A stretch of DNA of 64,000 nt from Kitagawia praeruptora. Its lineage: Eukaryota; Streptophyta; Magnoliopsida; Apiales; Apiaceae. This document shows positions 11,149 to 22,461 of the stretch, piece by piece. The notes under the pieces are model-generated. The model saw only the letters and a program-made list of their open reading frames with translations, searched no databases and was not told the DNA's origin. Location of the stretch: the NCBI GenBank assembly GCA_037693485.1, contig CM075346.1, positions 55,051,001 through 55,115,000 of the forward strand. The letters run 5' to 3'. The number at the start of each line of letters is the position of its first letter. Positions within the stretch are counted from its first letter, which is position 1. A program made the position numbers and the translations under genes.

Positions 11149-13176
11149 TTTTTTTTTTGCTAATTAAAATTTTATATCACGAAGGAAACAACTTAAACAG
11201 ACCTAGGGGCATACCCCGCGGAATCAGCAAAAGCTAAAAAACAGTAAGTTACCCTACTGTCAACATAAACAACATAAAAGCTAGTTATCCTAGCTTAACA
11301 CAAGCTCATAACTGAAATTAAAAAACAAAATAACTATGCCAAGGAGGCATCATAACTCCAAGCGCAAATCTCTGCACATCAGACCACTCCTTCTGTAAGG
11401 ACATATTGTAAGCATTACATGAACTGTAAATATGCATCTGGACAACTAAGTTGTCAGTGTCCTCGTCAATATCTCTTAAAGCAACAGCAGGCACCTGGTG
11501 TGCATCTGCATTCTCAATACTCCCATGACTGCTCCTGATAGGCCGTCCAATATTGCAGGAACCATACCCAGCAGTGCACACATAACAACTACTAGCAATA
11601 TCCAGGGCTGAGAACACAATCATCAGACTGTCAACCATAACCACACCACTGGACTTTAAACCGTTGCTACCATACCACTTAGCATGGCACATCACCTGGA
11701 CTTGACAAAAACCAACAACCAGGTCCAGAACTATTAAACCATCTGTTTAATAACCCATGAGAAAAATGAGGCCAAATCCCACCAAGCCTAGCCTCCTATC
11801 AATAACCCAGGAGCAGAAAAAACCATCTGTTTCCTTCACAACAAGCATCACCAAGATACCATGACTTGAACTATCACCAACAACAAATAAGCCATACCTC
11901 TGTTTCACTATGGACCCCGCAGAACACACCCATAAAGGGTCTTCAACCAATCCCTTCATCTTAAGGACATCATAACAAGCAAATAACCATGTTGCAATGC
12001 GCATTGCACACACTCTGTGAACATCCAGCTCTACACCTTGCTCCATCGCGCCCTCACCATTCAATGTCGAGTAATAACTATAATAACAACAATTAAAATA
12101 AGTGTAACCCCCTGGTTCACACCCAAGTATCCTAAGCATATGCCTCAACATCCTTTCTGTCCCTTCCAGAACACAACCGCTACTCCTTAAATACTCAAAG
12201 GCTTCATCAATGTCCTTTTCATTCAGCTTGTGACCCACCTCCTCATCCATAACCAACTTCTTATTGACCTGACTATCATTAACAATAGTCACTTCTTGAT
12301 CAATAATAACCTGGACATTATCCTTCCACTTCACTGTTTTCTTCACAGGTTTGACAACCTCCACATTAAGTGTAGACTTCCTAAGGCAAGCCTTTCGGCA
12401 AACCACTAGATTCTCCCTAGGCTAGTCATTTTCACCCAAAATTGGAAAGTCAACTCCCTCATCCATCAAAGAGGAATGGACTCCCAAATCCACATTAGCA
12501 CTAACAGAAATGTCAGTTGCTTCCGATGAATCGGACATTTCATTATTGAAATCTTTAATTTCAATAACCAAATCGTTAAAAGTAACTTTCTTCTTGGAGT
12601 AGTAGATCTTACCTTCAAGCGAGCTACACGTCCTAGAAGCAAACCAAGTTGTGGGGGTGAAGGCCCTCTCCGCCACCTTCAGCCCATCTTTGAGACCAGA
12701 AGTACCAAACTCCGTACACTCCGTCTCAAACTTCAATCTCTTAGCCACCTAAAACAAGGGTTTAATCTTCTCCCTTCCAGGAGAGGAGCCACTCTGTGTA
12801 CACCCTGAGCACCCCCTTCGGATTATCCTCCAAAGGATACACAGTCACAAGGTTCTCCGAAAAGGAGACCCTCTTCGGACTCCTAATCGGATTACCCACC
12901 GGATGGCAAACTTCATATCCTCGCGCACGGGGAGGAATCACGGTCACTAGGTTCTCCGAAAAGGAAACCTTTTTCATTAAACTAGTAATTATATAATAAT
13001 TATATAAAGAAATATGGTGTTTGAGGTGAAAGATTAGAAGAGGAAGGTGAATTTGGGAAGGCTAAAGAAAAGATTTGATGAGGAAATGGTTTAGATTTAG
13101 GTTTGAATTTAGTGGCGGCTAGGTTTTTTAGAGAGAGGTTAGAGAGAAGTTAGAGCAAATACGACTCTCATTTTTG
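11149..13176 (-). mobile_element. NA-2, non-autonomous L1-ended element (2.0 kb)
   Basis: Minus strand: ATGAGAGTCG starts at 13171 (5 extra nt outside it), then a CTCTCTAA-rich leader and GCCGCCAC. The hairpin is at 11206-11217, and the tail is TTTTAATTAGC plus poly(A). The TSD is imperfect: TCTAACTT (11141-11148) against TCCAACTT (13177-13184). It is inserted between protease and RT of Athila and carries the K-R-V-S-F type ORF. Confidence 0.85.
11318..12977 (-). pseudogene. NA-2 ORF: K-R-V-S-F repeat protein with Cys/Tyr-rich C-terminal part, broken
   Basis: Unknown protein. It starts MKKVSFSENLVTVIPP, and a second copy, PKRVSFSENLVTVYP, follows at residues 34-48. After one frameshift near 12750 the frame contains KKKVTFNDLVIEI and KKTVKWKDNVQVII, degenerate versions of the same motif. 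The rest is one frame with TAG near 12420 and TAA near 11747, explicable as Gln codons lost by C-to-T, plus a TAG just before 12748. The middle has YLRSSGCVLEGTERMLRHML...GCEPGGYTYFNCC, possibly equivalent to the C-terminal domain of NA-4 and NA-7. The end (RFALGVMMPPW) resembles RFAVGMHLRHY in NA-1, hinting at shared modules. About 550 codons in all. Confidence 0.6.
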
Positions 13177-14494
13177 TCCAACTTGTCAGCTAGTGCGGAA
13201 GAAAAGCTCTTGCAAATTCTGAGGGAGTTCAAGTCAGCAATTGGTTGGACCATAGCAGATATCAAGGGAATCAGCCCTTCTTATTGCATGCACAAAATTC
13301 TGCTAGAGCAAGGAGCTAAGCCTACTGTTGAACATCAGCGAAGACTCAATCCTATTATGAAAGAGGTGGTGAAGAAGGAAATTCTAAAGTGGTTAGATGC
13401 GAGTATTATCTATCCTATCTCAGATAGTTCTTGGGTGAGTGGTGCAGTGTGTGCCTAAGAAAGGAGGCATGACAGTTGTTGCTAATGAGAAGAACGAGCT
13501 CATCCCTACTCGAACAGTCACGGGGTGGAGAGTTTGCATGGAGTATCGCAAGTTGAACAAAGCCACGAGAAAAGACCACTTTCCTCTTCCATTCATTGAT
13601 CAGATGTTAGATAGGTTGGCGGCACACGAGTATTATTGTTTACTTGATGGTTATTCGGGCTATAATCAGATTTGCATTGCTCCGGAAGATCAAGAGAAGA
13701 CCACATTCACATGTCCTTTTGGCACTTTTGCTTTTCGACGAGTCTCTTTCGGACTGTGTGGTGCTCCTGCCACTTTTCAAAGGTGTATGATGGATATTTT
13801 CTCATACATGATTGGCACAAATGTGAAAGTTTTCATGGATGACTTTTCTATTTTTGGTACTTCTTATGATGAGTGTTTGCATAATCTTAGCTTGGTATTG
13901 AAGCGTTGTGTGGAGACCAATTTGGTACTTAATTGGGAGAAGTGTCACTTTATGGTGCAAGAAGGAATTATTCTTGGGCACAAGGTATCTAGTAAGGGGC
14001 TTGAAGTGGATAAGGCTAAGGTGGAGACAATTGAAAATCTTCCTCCACCTATATCTGTTAAAGGAATTCGCAGTTTTCTTGGTCATGTGGGGTTCTATAG
14101 GCGATTCATTCAAGACTTCTCAAAAATCTCTAAACCTTTGTGTAACTTGTTGGAGAAGGATGTTCCTTTCAAGTTTGATGATGAGTGCCTTGCAGCTTTT
14201 GAGCTTTTGAAGAGGAAGTTGACTACTACACCTGTCATTACCGCACCTAATTGGGAGGAACCTTTCGAGCTAATGTGTGATGCTAGTGACTATGTTGTTG
14301 GAGCTATGCTTGGGCAAATGAAGGATAAAGTTTTTCATGTGGTTTACTATGCTAGTAAAACCCTCAATGATGCACAACTTAACTACACCACTATGGAGAA
14401 GGAAATGCTAGCAGTTGTCTATGGTTTCGAGAAATTCAGGTCTTATTTTCTTGGGACGAAGGTGATTGTGTATACGGATCATGCTTCTATTTGA
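13177..14494 (+). pseudogene. Athila reverse transcriptase and RNase H, broken
   Basis: It resumes the pol frame with EEKLLQILREFKSAIGWTIADIKGISPS, the entry to Gypsy RT. A frameshift near 13440 separates it from VPKKGGMTVV. The palm motif is VFMDDFSIFG (F-M-D-D), with the usual LDGYSGYNQI and FGLCGAPATFQRCM before it. RNase H follows with FELMCDASDYVVGAMLGQ and YTDHASI. The frame ends at TGA 14492-14494, probably an Arg codon CGA changed to TGA, and continues in the same frame at 14495. Confidence 0.9.
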
Positions 14495-15996
14495 TATCTC
14501 ATGTCGAAGAAAGATTCAAAGCCTAGATTGATTCGTTGGGTGCTTCTATTGCAAGAATTTGATTTGGAGATCAAAGATAGGAAGGGCACAGAAAATCAAG
14601 TAGCGAATCATCTCTCACATTTGGAGGACCACGGTAAGGATTCACTTGGCAAATCTCTTATTAATGAATCTTTTCCCGATGAGCAACTTTTTGGGGTGCA
14701 AGGTGAGGAACCATGGTTTGCAGATTTTGTGAACTATCTTGTGAGTAATGTCATCCCTCCGGAATTCTCTTATGCTCAAAGGAAGAAGTTTCTACATGAC
14801 GTGAAGTGGTACCGTTGGGACGAGCCATTCTTGTTCAAGCTTGGTGTGGATCAAATCTTAAGGAGGTGCATTCCTTACAGTGAAACGAAAAGTGTTTTGC
14901 ATGATTGTCATTCTACCACATATGGAGGCCACTATGGTGGTGATAAAACAGCTCAGAAAGTACTTCAAGCGGGATTTTATTGGCCGACTCTGTTTAAAGA
15001 TGCTCATAGGTTCATGATGAGTTGTGATCGATGTCAAAGGGTTGGTAATATCTCTAGGAGGAACGAGATGCCTCTTAATACTATCCTTAAAGTTGAGATT
15101 TTTGATGTGTGGGGAATTGATTTCATGGGTCCGTTTGTTTCTTCTTGCAATAATCAGTACATTCTCTTGGCAGTGGATTACGTGTCTAAATGGGTCGAGG
15201 TGAAGGCATTACCGACCAATGATGCTAAGGTGGTGCTGAATTTCCTTCATAACCAGATATTCACGCGTTTTGGAACTCCACGAGCTATAATTAGTTATGA
15301 GGGGACACACTTCTGTAATCGTCAATTTACTGCTATGATGGCGAAGTATAATGTGACGCATCGTGTTTCCAGTGCTTATCATCCCAAAACTAATGGTCAA
15401 GCGGAGGTTTCGAATCGTGAGATCAAGAATATTCTTGAAAAAGTGGTGAATCCATCAAGGAAGGATTGGTCTTTGAAGTAGGTGAAGCTGTTTGGGCGTA
15501 CAGAACTACTTACAAGACACCTCTAGGTATGTCTCCTTATCAGTTGGTATTTGGTAAGGCATGTCATTTGCCGGTCGAGCTAGAGCACAAGGCCTATTGG
15601 GCGTTGAAGAAGTTAAATTTGGATATTTCGGCTGCGGGTGAGAAACGTCTACTTCAGTTAAATGAGCTTGAGGAATTTCGTGAACAGGCTTATGAGAACA
15701 CGAAAATGTACAAGGAGAAGGTTAAGAGGTGGCATGATAAGAAGTTGATGCATAAGTCATTTGTGACGGGTCAACAGGTGTTGCTATACAATTCTCGCCT
15801 TAAACTTTTTCCGGGTAAACTCAAGTCAAAATGGTCGGGACCATTCACAGTAAAAATGGTATTTCCACATGGAGCAGTGGAAATATATAGGGGTTCTATT
15901 GATGATTCTTTCAAGGTGATTGGACATAGACTTAAGCCCTATTTTGGTGGTATGGTAAACCGTGAGAGGGTTGCCGCCATTTTATTTCGTTCGTGA
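14495..15996 (+). pseudogene. Athila RNase H end and integrase, broken, catalytic Asp replaced
   Basis: It contains the RNase H tail (RKGTENQVANHLSHLE), then the integrase zinc finger (HDCHSTTYGGHYGGDKT...CDRCQ). In the core, the first Asp is present (WGIDFMGPF) and the Glu is present (NGQAEVSNRE), but the expected second Asp position reads IISYEGTHF, with Tyr. A stop at 15479 and a frameshift there separate the last part (AVWAYRTTYKTPLGMSPYQLVFGKACHLPVELEHKAYWA), which runs to 15996. The enzyme cannot be functional. Confidence 0.9.
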
Positions 15997-16498
15997 TTTT
16001 TCGGAAGAATGTCAAGCTAATGACATTAAAGAAGCGCTTTTTGGGAGGCAACCCAAATTTGGTTGTATATTTTAGTAGGGGTGTAGGCTACTTTCTTTCA
16101 AAAAAAAAAAATATTCAGCAGAGGTTCTCACGCGCCGTAGCGCCAACCGCGCACCATGTCCTGCCAAAGTTTCTGTCCAAGAGTTTATATGCGTGCTTAT
16201 ATGTGTGTTTTATTAACACATTAAAAACCAACCCCTTTTCTAATTATTTTCTTAACCCAAAATCCTAATTCTAGTCCTATATTAATTCCAAATCATTCCC
16301 AATCCATCTCCTATTTCATATTTCTTTCCCAAATCTATACACCTATCTATATATACACCTATATATACACACAAATCCTACCCCATTCCAATTATATTTC
16401 ACTACAATCAATTTCAAGATTCAAGTTTGGGGGATTTTTAATTGCAAGCTTCACCTCTCCGGTTCGTATTTGGGGTATATTTCTTCCTTTCATCTTTA
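15997..16498 (+). other. Athila spacer between pol and the downstream ORF
   Basis: Starts with the stretch encoding LGGNPN just after pol, followed by an A-run near 16100, GC-rich CACGCGCCGTAGCGCC and an AT-rich, pyrimidine-biased part. No ORF of note. L1-1 enters at its right end. Confidence 0.6.
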
Positions 16499-16514
16499 TA
16501 TTACGAATTGTGTT
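16499..16514. repeat. Target-site duplication of L1-1, left copy
   Basis: TATTACGAATTGTGTT here is repeated exactly at 22343-22358, on the two sides of the L1. Confidence 0.9.
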
Positions 16515-16680
16515 TTTTTTTTTTTGCTAATTAAAAAAATTTATACCAAAGGAACAGCTAATACATAACTAGGGGCATACCCCGCGAGACAACATCTATG
16601 CTAATACTACAAATCAACATGATACAAAGAATAAGAAGGTAAACCCTACTCAACATTTCAGATGTACCTAACCTATTCTT

Positions 16681-19600
16681 TTACATGATAAATAAGAGGA
16701 TGGTCGGGTCCTTGCGAACCCAAACCTTAAACAAGTTACATGAGAACAGTTTCTCGCGCACCATACGCCTTATCTCACTGCTGACCACTGAGGTTGGGTG
16801 GCCAGGCCCATGGTTGTGCATGCGGTAGTTACGCTCCTTCCAGACATGGTAGATAGCTGTGCTAAAAAACAGTTGAGCAATTGATTCCTCCTTTGCCCCT
16901 AGCTGAGTAGCAATGCAATTGCCTGACTGACAGTTGGACCAGTTCCTCGTGAAACGGAATGGCATAGACCTGTTAATAATATCAAAGAATTGGCAAGCAG
17001 TGAAAATGTGGCTAACCGATTCATCATCCACCCCACACAAGACACATTTTGGATCAACCTGCATTCCGAACATAAGCATTCTATCCTTCGTGAGAAGCCT
17101 GTTTTTGATGGCTAACCATGTGATGAATGAGCATTTCGAGATATTGAATTTTCCCCAGACCATGTTTAACCACTGAACATAACTTCCCTTTTCCCGCATG
17201 GAGGACCAGATAGTGGACATTTTGACATTCTTTGGTAACATTCCATCCCACGTAATGGAATCAGACTTATGAATTTGAATATGTTGCACCATCCGTCTAA
17301 TTTCAATCACATCATTATGGTTCGAAGATGGTAAGTCCCAAGTCCCATTTCGGAGGTAGACATTGATACTGACTGTACTCGTGGACTCAGCTGTAGATAT
17401 AATGGACGGGGAAATATCCAGAAGAGGCTTTTTGTGGACCCAGGGATCATGCCAGAAGAGAAAATCAGAGTTTTCTCCTATGTTATAGTGTACAAATTGA
17501 AGAGCTCGCGGCCTCGCCTTGAACAATTTCCTTACAATCCAACATGAGCGATATGGCATTGTGGAAGTCCAGAATTCCTTCTTTGCCAGCAAGGCTTTAT
17601 GGAACCATGCTATCCAGAGAGAATTAGAGGTGGGCTGTATGATGCGCCACAGCTGATAAAGAATGGCAGCTTCATTCCATTCAAAAAGATTTCGAATGCC
17701 AAGACCCCCTTCCGCTTTCGGTTTGCAGCAGTCCTCCCATCCTACTTTATACTGACACTTCCCATCCGGCTTGTAGAAACCTCCCCAAAGGAACTTGAAT
17801 AATAGGGCATTGATCTTTTTAAGAATTCCTTTCGGAAGGAAGAGGAACATACTCCAATATCCCACAATACTGACCAGTATAGCTTTGATCAGTTGGAGAC
17901 GCCCTGCAAAATTAAGAAATCTAGTTGTCCACAGCTCCACTTTGCTGCACAATCTACTAATCAGAGTCTGGCAGTCATTCTTGTTGAGCTTGCCTGTGAT
18001 AAGAGGAAGCCCCAGGTAGGTGATAGGCATATGACCTCTTTGGAACCCTGAGTGAGTAAGAATAGCATCAGTAACATCCTGTCTAACATTAGCAAAGAAG
18101 CATGTAGTCTTGGAGATGTTTGGCTTTAGGTTCGAACAGTTTGAGAAGAGCTTGATCCCATCTAGCAGAGCTGAAACTGACCTAAGATCACCATGACTAA
18201 ACAGGAACACATCATCAGCAAAAATAATGTGATTTAGTTTTACTTCCTTAGTTCTCCAATGGAATTGGAAGTTAGGATCCGTGGTCTTCCTATCCAGACA
18301 TGCTGAGAGAGCCTCCATGGCAATCACGAACAGATAAGGGGATAGGGGATCCCCCTGCCTCAGGCCAGACTCCCCTTTGAAAAAGCCTTCCAAACTGCCG
18401 TTCAATTTTACAAAAAACATTGTGGAAGTGATACATTTCTCCAGCCACTTAATGTACTGATTGGGAAACCGCATTTTTCCCATGATTGTAAACAGGAATT
18501 TCCAGTTTAGGGAGTCAAAAGCCTTATGAATGTCTAGCTTTATAGCACATCGAGGCTGACCTGAATTGCCATTATAGTCCTTGCATAAGGCTTGAGCAAG
18601 GAAAATATTGTCACCAATGGATCTCCTAGCTACAAAAGCAGACTGTACTGGGGAAATGATGGAGGGAAGGACAGCTTTAAGCCTCTTGGCTAGCATGGAA
18701 GAAATGCATTTATACAGTACATTACAACAGGAGATTGGCCTAAAGTGTTGCATTTCAGAGGGGTTAGCCTGTTTAGGAACTAAACATATGGAAGCAGCAT
18801 TTATTACTCTAGGCAAGTGCAATGTATTAAAGAAATACATGATACCTTTAGTCACATCGTTTCCTACCAAGTGCCAAACAGCCAAGTAAAATTCAACTGT
18901 GAATCCATCCGGACCAGGGCTCTTGTTCTTAGCCATTCTTTTTAATGTGCTCAATACTTCACTTTCAGAAAAAGGGGCAGCCATAAGATTAACCTGGGAA
19001 TCAGAGAGAGAGGGTAGAGGGATATCATTAGGAAAATTTGCTACCTCAGATGATTTCCCCAGAATATTTTTATAGAAATCCGTTGCCACTTTAGCCATGT
19101 CAGCATGTGAAGAGTGAGATACTCCCTCCGAGTCACTAAGAGAAGTAATCTTGTTAGTGTTCCAGTTCCCTCTGCAAGAATTATAGAAAAACTTACTGTT
19201 GCCATCTCCAAGTTTTAACCACTGAATTCTGGATTTCTGCTTTAAAAACTGTTCCTCTAGCCTTAAAGCTGCTGAATAGTTCTCAATAAATTCCTTTTCT
19301 TCTTCAAAGTATGCGGCAGTGGGATTAGCAGGCATTGAGTCCTGGAACTGAGATAATGCATCCCGAGACAGGATCACTAGATTGTGAATATCCCCCACCT
19401 TTCTGTTTAGTTCCTTTAGAGCCACCTTAACATTCTTGAGTTTCGATGTTAGGATAAACCAAGGATTCCCCTCGACCTCTAAAGACCATGCTTTCTCTAC
19501 TGAGCCCAAAAAGTCTGGATTATCATTGAGGTGATTAAAAAATTGAAAGGGCTTCGCTCCAGAGGTGAAACTAGTGCCAAGTGAAGTAATAGCAGGGCAA

Positions 19601-20277
19601 TGATCAGATAAACCCCGAGAGATGAACTCCACCGTAGAGCAAGGTAACACCGAATGCCATTCCGGGTTTAGTAACACTCGATCTAACTTTCTGAACATTG
19701 GCTGAGAAATATTGCTATCCCACCATGTGAAGAAGTGGCCTGAATACCGGAGATCAGTGAGCCCATTGGCAAGCGAAAACTGTTTAAACTCCTCCATTCC
19801 AGTAGTCCAATCTAAAGATCCTCCTTGTTTTTCATCAATGCTAATACAAGAGTTGAAGTCACCACATAAAGCCCAGGCTGTGGCATTCAAACCCTGCGCT
19901 ATTCCTGCCAAATCAGACCATAGAGGTCTACGGTCAATCATATCCTTAAAACCGTACACAAAAGAGATAACAAAACTTGTGTTGTTCTCAATAAGGGTGA
20001 CAGAGCATGTGATATGCTGAGAAGAAGAAGCAAGAACCAAAATTTTCCATATAGAGGGGTTCCACCCCAGCCATATACGGCCTCCCGGATGATGATCATA
20101 GTTAAAACACCACTGAAACCGTGGATTTATGGTCCGAGAGATAATCCTCGCAACGTCAGGTTGGACATGAGTTTCCAATAGACCTACCAGGGACAATTTG
20201 TTTTTAAAGATAAAATCCCTGATAAAACCAACTTTATTGTTAAGGCCTCTAACGTTGTAGGAACAAAAAATAGTCAT
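16681..20277 (-). CDS. L1 ORF2: endonuclease-reverse transcriptase, 1198 aa, intact
   Basis: Target-primed reverse transcription enzyme. The N-terminal APE-type endonuclease has SYNVRGLN (residues 6-13), LLETHVQ (33-39), GDFNS and LSDHCPA. The RT domain has KNKSPGPDGFTVEFY, LRQGDPLSPYLFV and the catalytic FADDVFLFS. A C-terminal zf-RVT-type region (WLAIKNRLLTKDRM...CVLCGVDDESVSHIF) follows; no RNase H is seen. The length is usual for plant L1. The ATG at 20277 lies 7 nt after the ORF1 stop, which suggests reinitiation. The protein is nearly the same as the copy at 30709-34305. It is one of two apparently intact ORF2 genes here and a plausible source of machinery for the NA elements. Confidence 0.95.
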   Translation of the reverse strand: MTIFCSYNVRGLNNKVGFIRDFIFKNKLSLVGLLETHVQPDVARIISRTINPRFQWCFNYDHHPGGRIWLGWNPSIWKILVLASSSQHITCSVTLIENNTSFVISFVYGFKDMIDRRPLWSDLAGIAQGLNATAWALCGDFNSCISIDEKQGGSLDWTTGMEEFKQFSLANGLTDLRYSGHFFTWWDSNISQPMFRKLDRVLLNPEWHSVLPCSTVEFISRGLSDHCPAITSLGTSFTSGAKPFQFFNHLNDNPDFLGSVEKAWSLEVEGNPWFILTSKLKNVKVALKELNRKVGDIHNLVILSRDALSQFQDSMPANPTAAYFEEEKEFIENYSAALRLEEQFLKQKSRIQWLKLGDGNSKFFYNSCRGNWNTNKITSLSDSEGVSHSSHADMAKVATDFYKNILGKSSEVANFPNDIPLPSLSDSQVNLMAAPFSESEVLSTLKRMAKNKSPGPDGFTVEFYLAVWHLVGNDVTKGIMYFFNTLHLPRVINAASICLVPKQANPSEMQHFRPISCCNVLYKCISSMLAKRLKAVLPSIISPVQSAFVARRSIGDNIFLAQALCKDYNGNSGQPRCAIKLDIHKAFDSLNWKFLFTIMGKMRFPNQYIKWLEKCITSTMFFVKLNGSLEGFFKGESGLRQGDPLSPYLFVIAMEALSACLDRKTTDPNFQFHWRTKEVKLNHIIFADDVFLFSHGDLRSVSALLDGIKLFSNCSNLKPNISKTTCFFANVRQDVTDAILTHSGFQRGHMPITYLGLPLITGKLNKNDCQTLISRLCSKVELWTTRFLNFAGRLQLIKAILVSIVGYWSMFLFLPKGILKKINALLFKFLWGGFYKPDGKCQYKVGWEDCCKPKAEGGLGIRNLFEWNEAAILYQLWRIIQPTSNSLWIAWFHKALLAKKEFWTSTMPYRSCWIVRKLFKARPRALQFVHYNIGENSDFLFWHDPWVHKKPLLDISPSIISTAESTSTVSINVYLRNGTWDLPSSNHNDVIEIRRMVQHIQIHKSDSITWDGMLPKNVKMSTIWSSMREKGSYVQWLNMVWGKFNISKCSFITWLAIKNRLLTKDRMLMFGMQVDPKCVLCGVDDESVSHIFTACQFFDIINRSMPFRFTRNWSNCQSGNCIATQLGAKEESIAQLFFSTAIYHVWKERNYRMHNHGPGHPTSVVSSEIRRMVREKLFSCNLFKVWVRKDPTILLFIM

Positions 20278-20284
20278 ATAAGAA

Positions 20285-22091
20285 TTATGACCTAGAGGAA
20301 GGGGTACGATCCCCCCTTCCCCCTCTTTTTACTTTCTTGTATGGCTTTGGAGTTCTCGAGCCATGCTTCATTGCTACCTCATCGACCACAATGTTCTGAT
20401 ACGGCTGAAGAGTGGTGACATCCGGAGATATACTTGGCGATGTCACTGGCTTTCTTTTTGAGCGAACCTCCGTCCACTCCTTGTCTACATCCTCTTCTGT
20501 AACATGTACCTGGTGGTTGGGGGTTTGGTTGCCATCTGTACTCCTCATGTGACTGTCTTCCTTCTCTAAAGCCCCTTCCTTCTGCTCAACCACCACCTTT
20601 TGTTGTTGAACTTCATTTTCCTTGCCAATTTGGTCTACTTTATCCTTTTCCTTTGTCATTTTGGCCAGTTGGAGCCCCCTTTGTATTGATTGAACCCCCT
20701 GCCGCCCATTCTCTAGAAGCCACCGGGCAAACACTAATGGTGTGGCCAAGTGATTTACAGTGGCTGCAAACCATTGGCTTATTAATGTATGTGACTTTAA
20801 CCTCAACTATAGAACCATCCAGGTCCACCACTTTGAGGGCTGGTGGTAATGGATCCCCTACTTCATACTGCACACACATTTTAGCAAATGGTAGGATTTC
20901 TAGCTCAGATGTAAGGGCGTCTGCCCCTAGGGGTTTGCCAATGGCACTAGCAACACGGCCTAGTCCCTCTTGCGTCCAGTAACAATCTGGTAAATTGGCC
21001 AGCTTAACCCATAACGGCATCGAGGTAACAGATTCTGAGCGCTCGTTGAAACCCCAATCAGTTAAGACCAGAGGCCTTTTATCAAAGTACCACGTACCTT
21101 TGCTTAGAACCGCATTCTTTTCATTGGAAGAGTTGAACCTAAAGACATAGGTAGACTTATTACGCTGAGAGACCATGGTGAGGCCTCTCCTCCAGGCTGA
21201 AAAAGCCACCTCCTTAACTCTCTTAAAAGGTAAAGTCCCTTTGGTAAATTTACCCACAATGCAACATTTGAATTTTTCCGCACCTTTCTTGAGGACATCC
21301 TCTGGGGGGGACACAACATTTGATCCTTCAGTTGGAGGCACATAATCAAATTTCACTTCCTTGACAGGGCCCGGGGCTGCTTTTAAAACTGAAGACCAGG
21401 ACTTTATTCCTTTTGACCCCATTTCAGTCTTCTCATCCTTCTCCCCATTTTTGGTGCTCTCATTGCTTACTTTATCTGTAAGAGGTTCCTGTTTGCCTGT
21501 TTCCTGTTTACTCTTCGAGCTTTCACCCCTTTCCAATCCCCCAGGTGGAGCATTTTTTAGGATTCCTTTAACAGCTCCCACCCCCTTCTCATTGGCAGCC
21601 ATGCTCTTAGGTATTTCCTTGCTAGAGAAGATGGGAAGACCCATCTCATCCCTACCATCCATGAAACGCACTGGGCTAACTAACCCTGCATTAAATCTCT
21701 CCTTATCCTTCAAGATTTCTTTTTCAACTTCACTCACCGAAAAACCCTTCTTGGCAAGAAAGCTATGGATATCCATCATTTGGTTGCGGAGCTTTATAAG
21801 ATCCTCTCTTTCATACTTATTGTTCGCAGCCACACCCTTTGCTACCATGTGTATCGTTTCTCTTTCTACCGCATCTCTAGCAGTCTCATATGAAGCTTCA
21901 TCCTCATCTGAGGGTGTCTCACAAATCTTCTCAGCTGAGGTACCTCCCTGTAGGGTGGAAGGCACTACTAGAGCTGGGAAGTCCTCCACTTCTCTTCGTG
22001 CAAGCATTTCCTGAAACTTATCATCCTCCATATCCTGCATATAGCCAGGTAAACCAGATTCAGAGTCACAATTCGAACCTTGACTCACCAT
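20285..22091 (-). pseudogene. L1 ORF1: DUF4283/zinc-knuckle RNA-binding protein, one frameshift
   Basis: Nucleic-acid-binding protein of plant L1s. The ATG at 22091 begins MVSQGSNCDSESGLPGYM. A DUF4283-like domain (KCCIVGKFTKGTLPFKRVKE...WYFDKRPLVLTDWGF) lies around residues 275-350, and a CX2CX4HX4C knuckle (VCSHCKSLGHTISVC) near 438-452. After GQNDKGKG the frame closes at about 20640 because of one extra G compared with the copy at 34313-36174. The rest (DKVDQIGKENEVQQQK...) continues in another frame to 20285. Without the shift the protein would be about 600 aa. Confidence 0.9.
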
Positions 22092-22342
22092 GGAAGAACT
22101 GACCGAAAAAGAAAAATAGGTAAGTAAGAAATATAGTGTTTAGGTTGGGGAACAAGAGAAGGTGGAAGTAAATGAAGGGAATGTGGAATTAATGATGAGG
22201 AAAGTGTGTTAGAGAATAGATCTGAAGATTGGAATATGGCGGCTAGGGTTAGGGGTTTTAGAAAGAAGGAGGAGCTTCTCTCTCTAGGACTCTCATTTTT
22301 TCTTACCCTTGTTCTTGCGATGTTAGCTTTGATGTTTGGCCT
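22092..22342 (-). promoter_or_regulatory. L1-1 5' leader, candidate internal promoter
   Basis: On the minus strand it reads ATGAGAGTCCTAGAGAGAG, a pyrimidine-rich part, CCCTAACCCTAGCCGCC and then the ORF1 start. The block is shared with L1-2 and, in diverged form, with the NA elements. The telo-box-like ACCCTA motifs and CT-rich tracts are common near plant transcription starts, so an internal promoter is a reasonable inference. The outermost 46 nt are not shared with the other copies. Confidence 0.5.
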
Positions 22343-22461
22343 TATTACGAATTGTGTTCTTGCATTATTATGGTTGTGTGTTCTTGCATTATTTGGGGGT
22401 ATTTGTGAATTCGAATTTTTTGTGGATTTTGGTGAATTTTGTGAGTTGGGTATTGATTTAT

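Larger units (their letters stand above)
16515..22342 (-). mobile_element. L1-1, full-length L1 LINE (5.8 kb)
   Basis: Perfect 16-bp TSD. On the minus strand: 46 nt of unrelated sequence (22342-22297), ATGAGAGTCC, a CTCTCT-rich leader with CCCTAACCCTAGCCGCC, ORF1, a 7-nt gap, ORF2, the hairpin at 16572-16583 and a TAATTAGC-poly(A) tail. ORF2 is intact; ORF1 carries one frameshift. It is inserted in the Athila spacer upstream of the 389-aa ORF. Confidence 0.95.

Noticed and set aside
21361..22014. 217-codon + strand ORF opposite L1 ORF1
   Set aside because: Shadow of the ORF1 coding strand, low-complexity Ser/Leu/Pro text.
22336..22461. Upstream 42-codon extension of the Athila downstream ORF
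   Set aside because: Overlaps the L1-1 target-site duplication; hydrophobic text looks like translated leader, and MAPKRQRG at 22462 is a more natural start.
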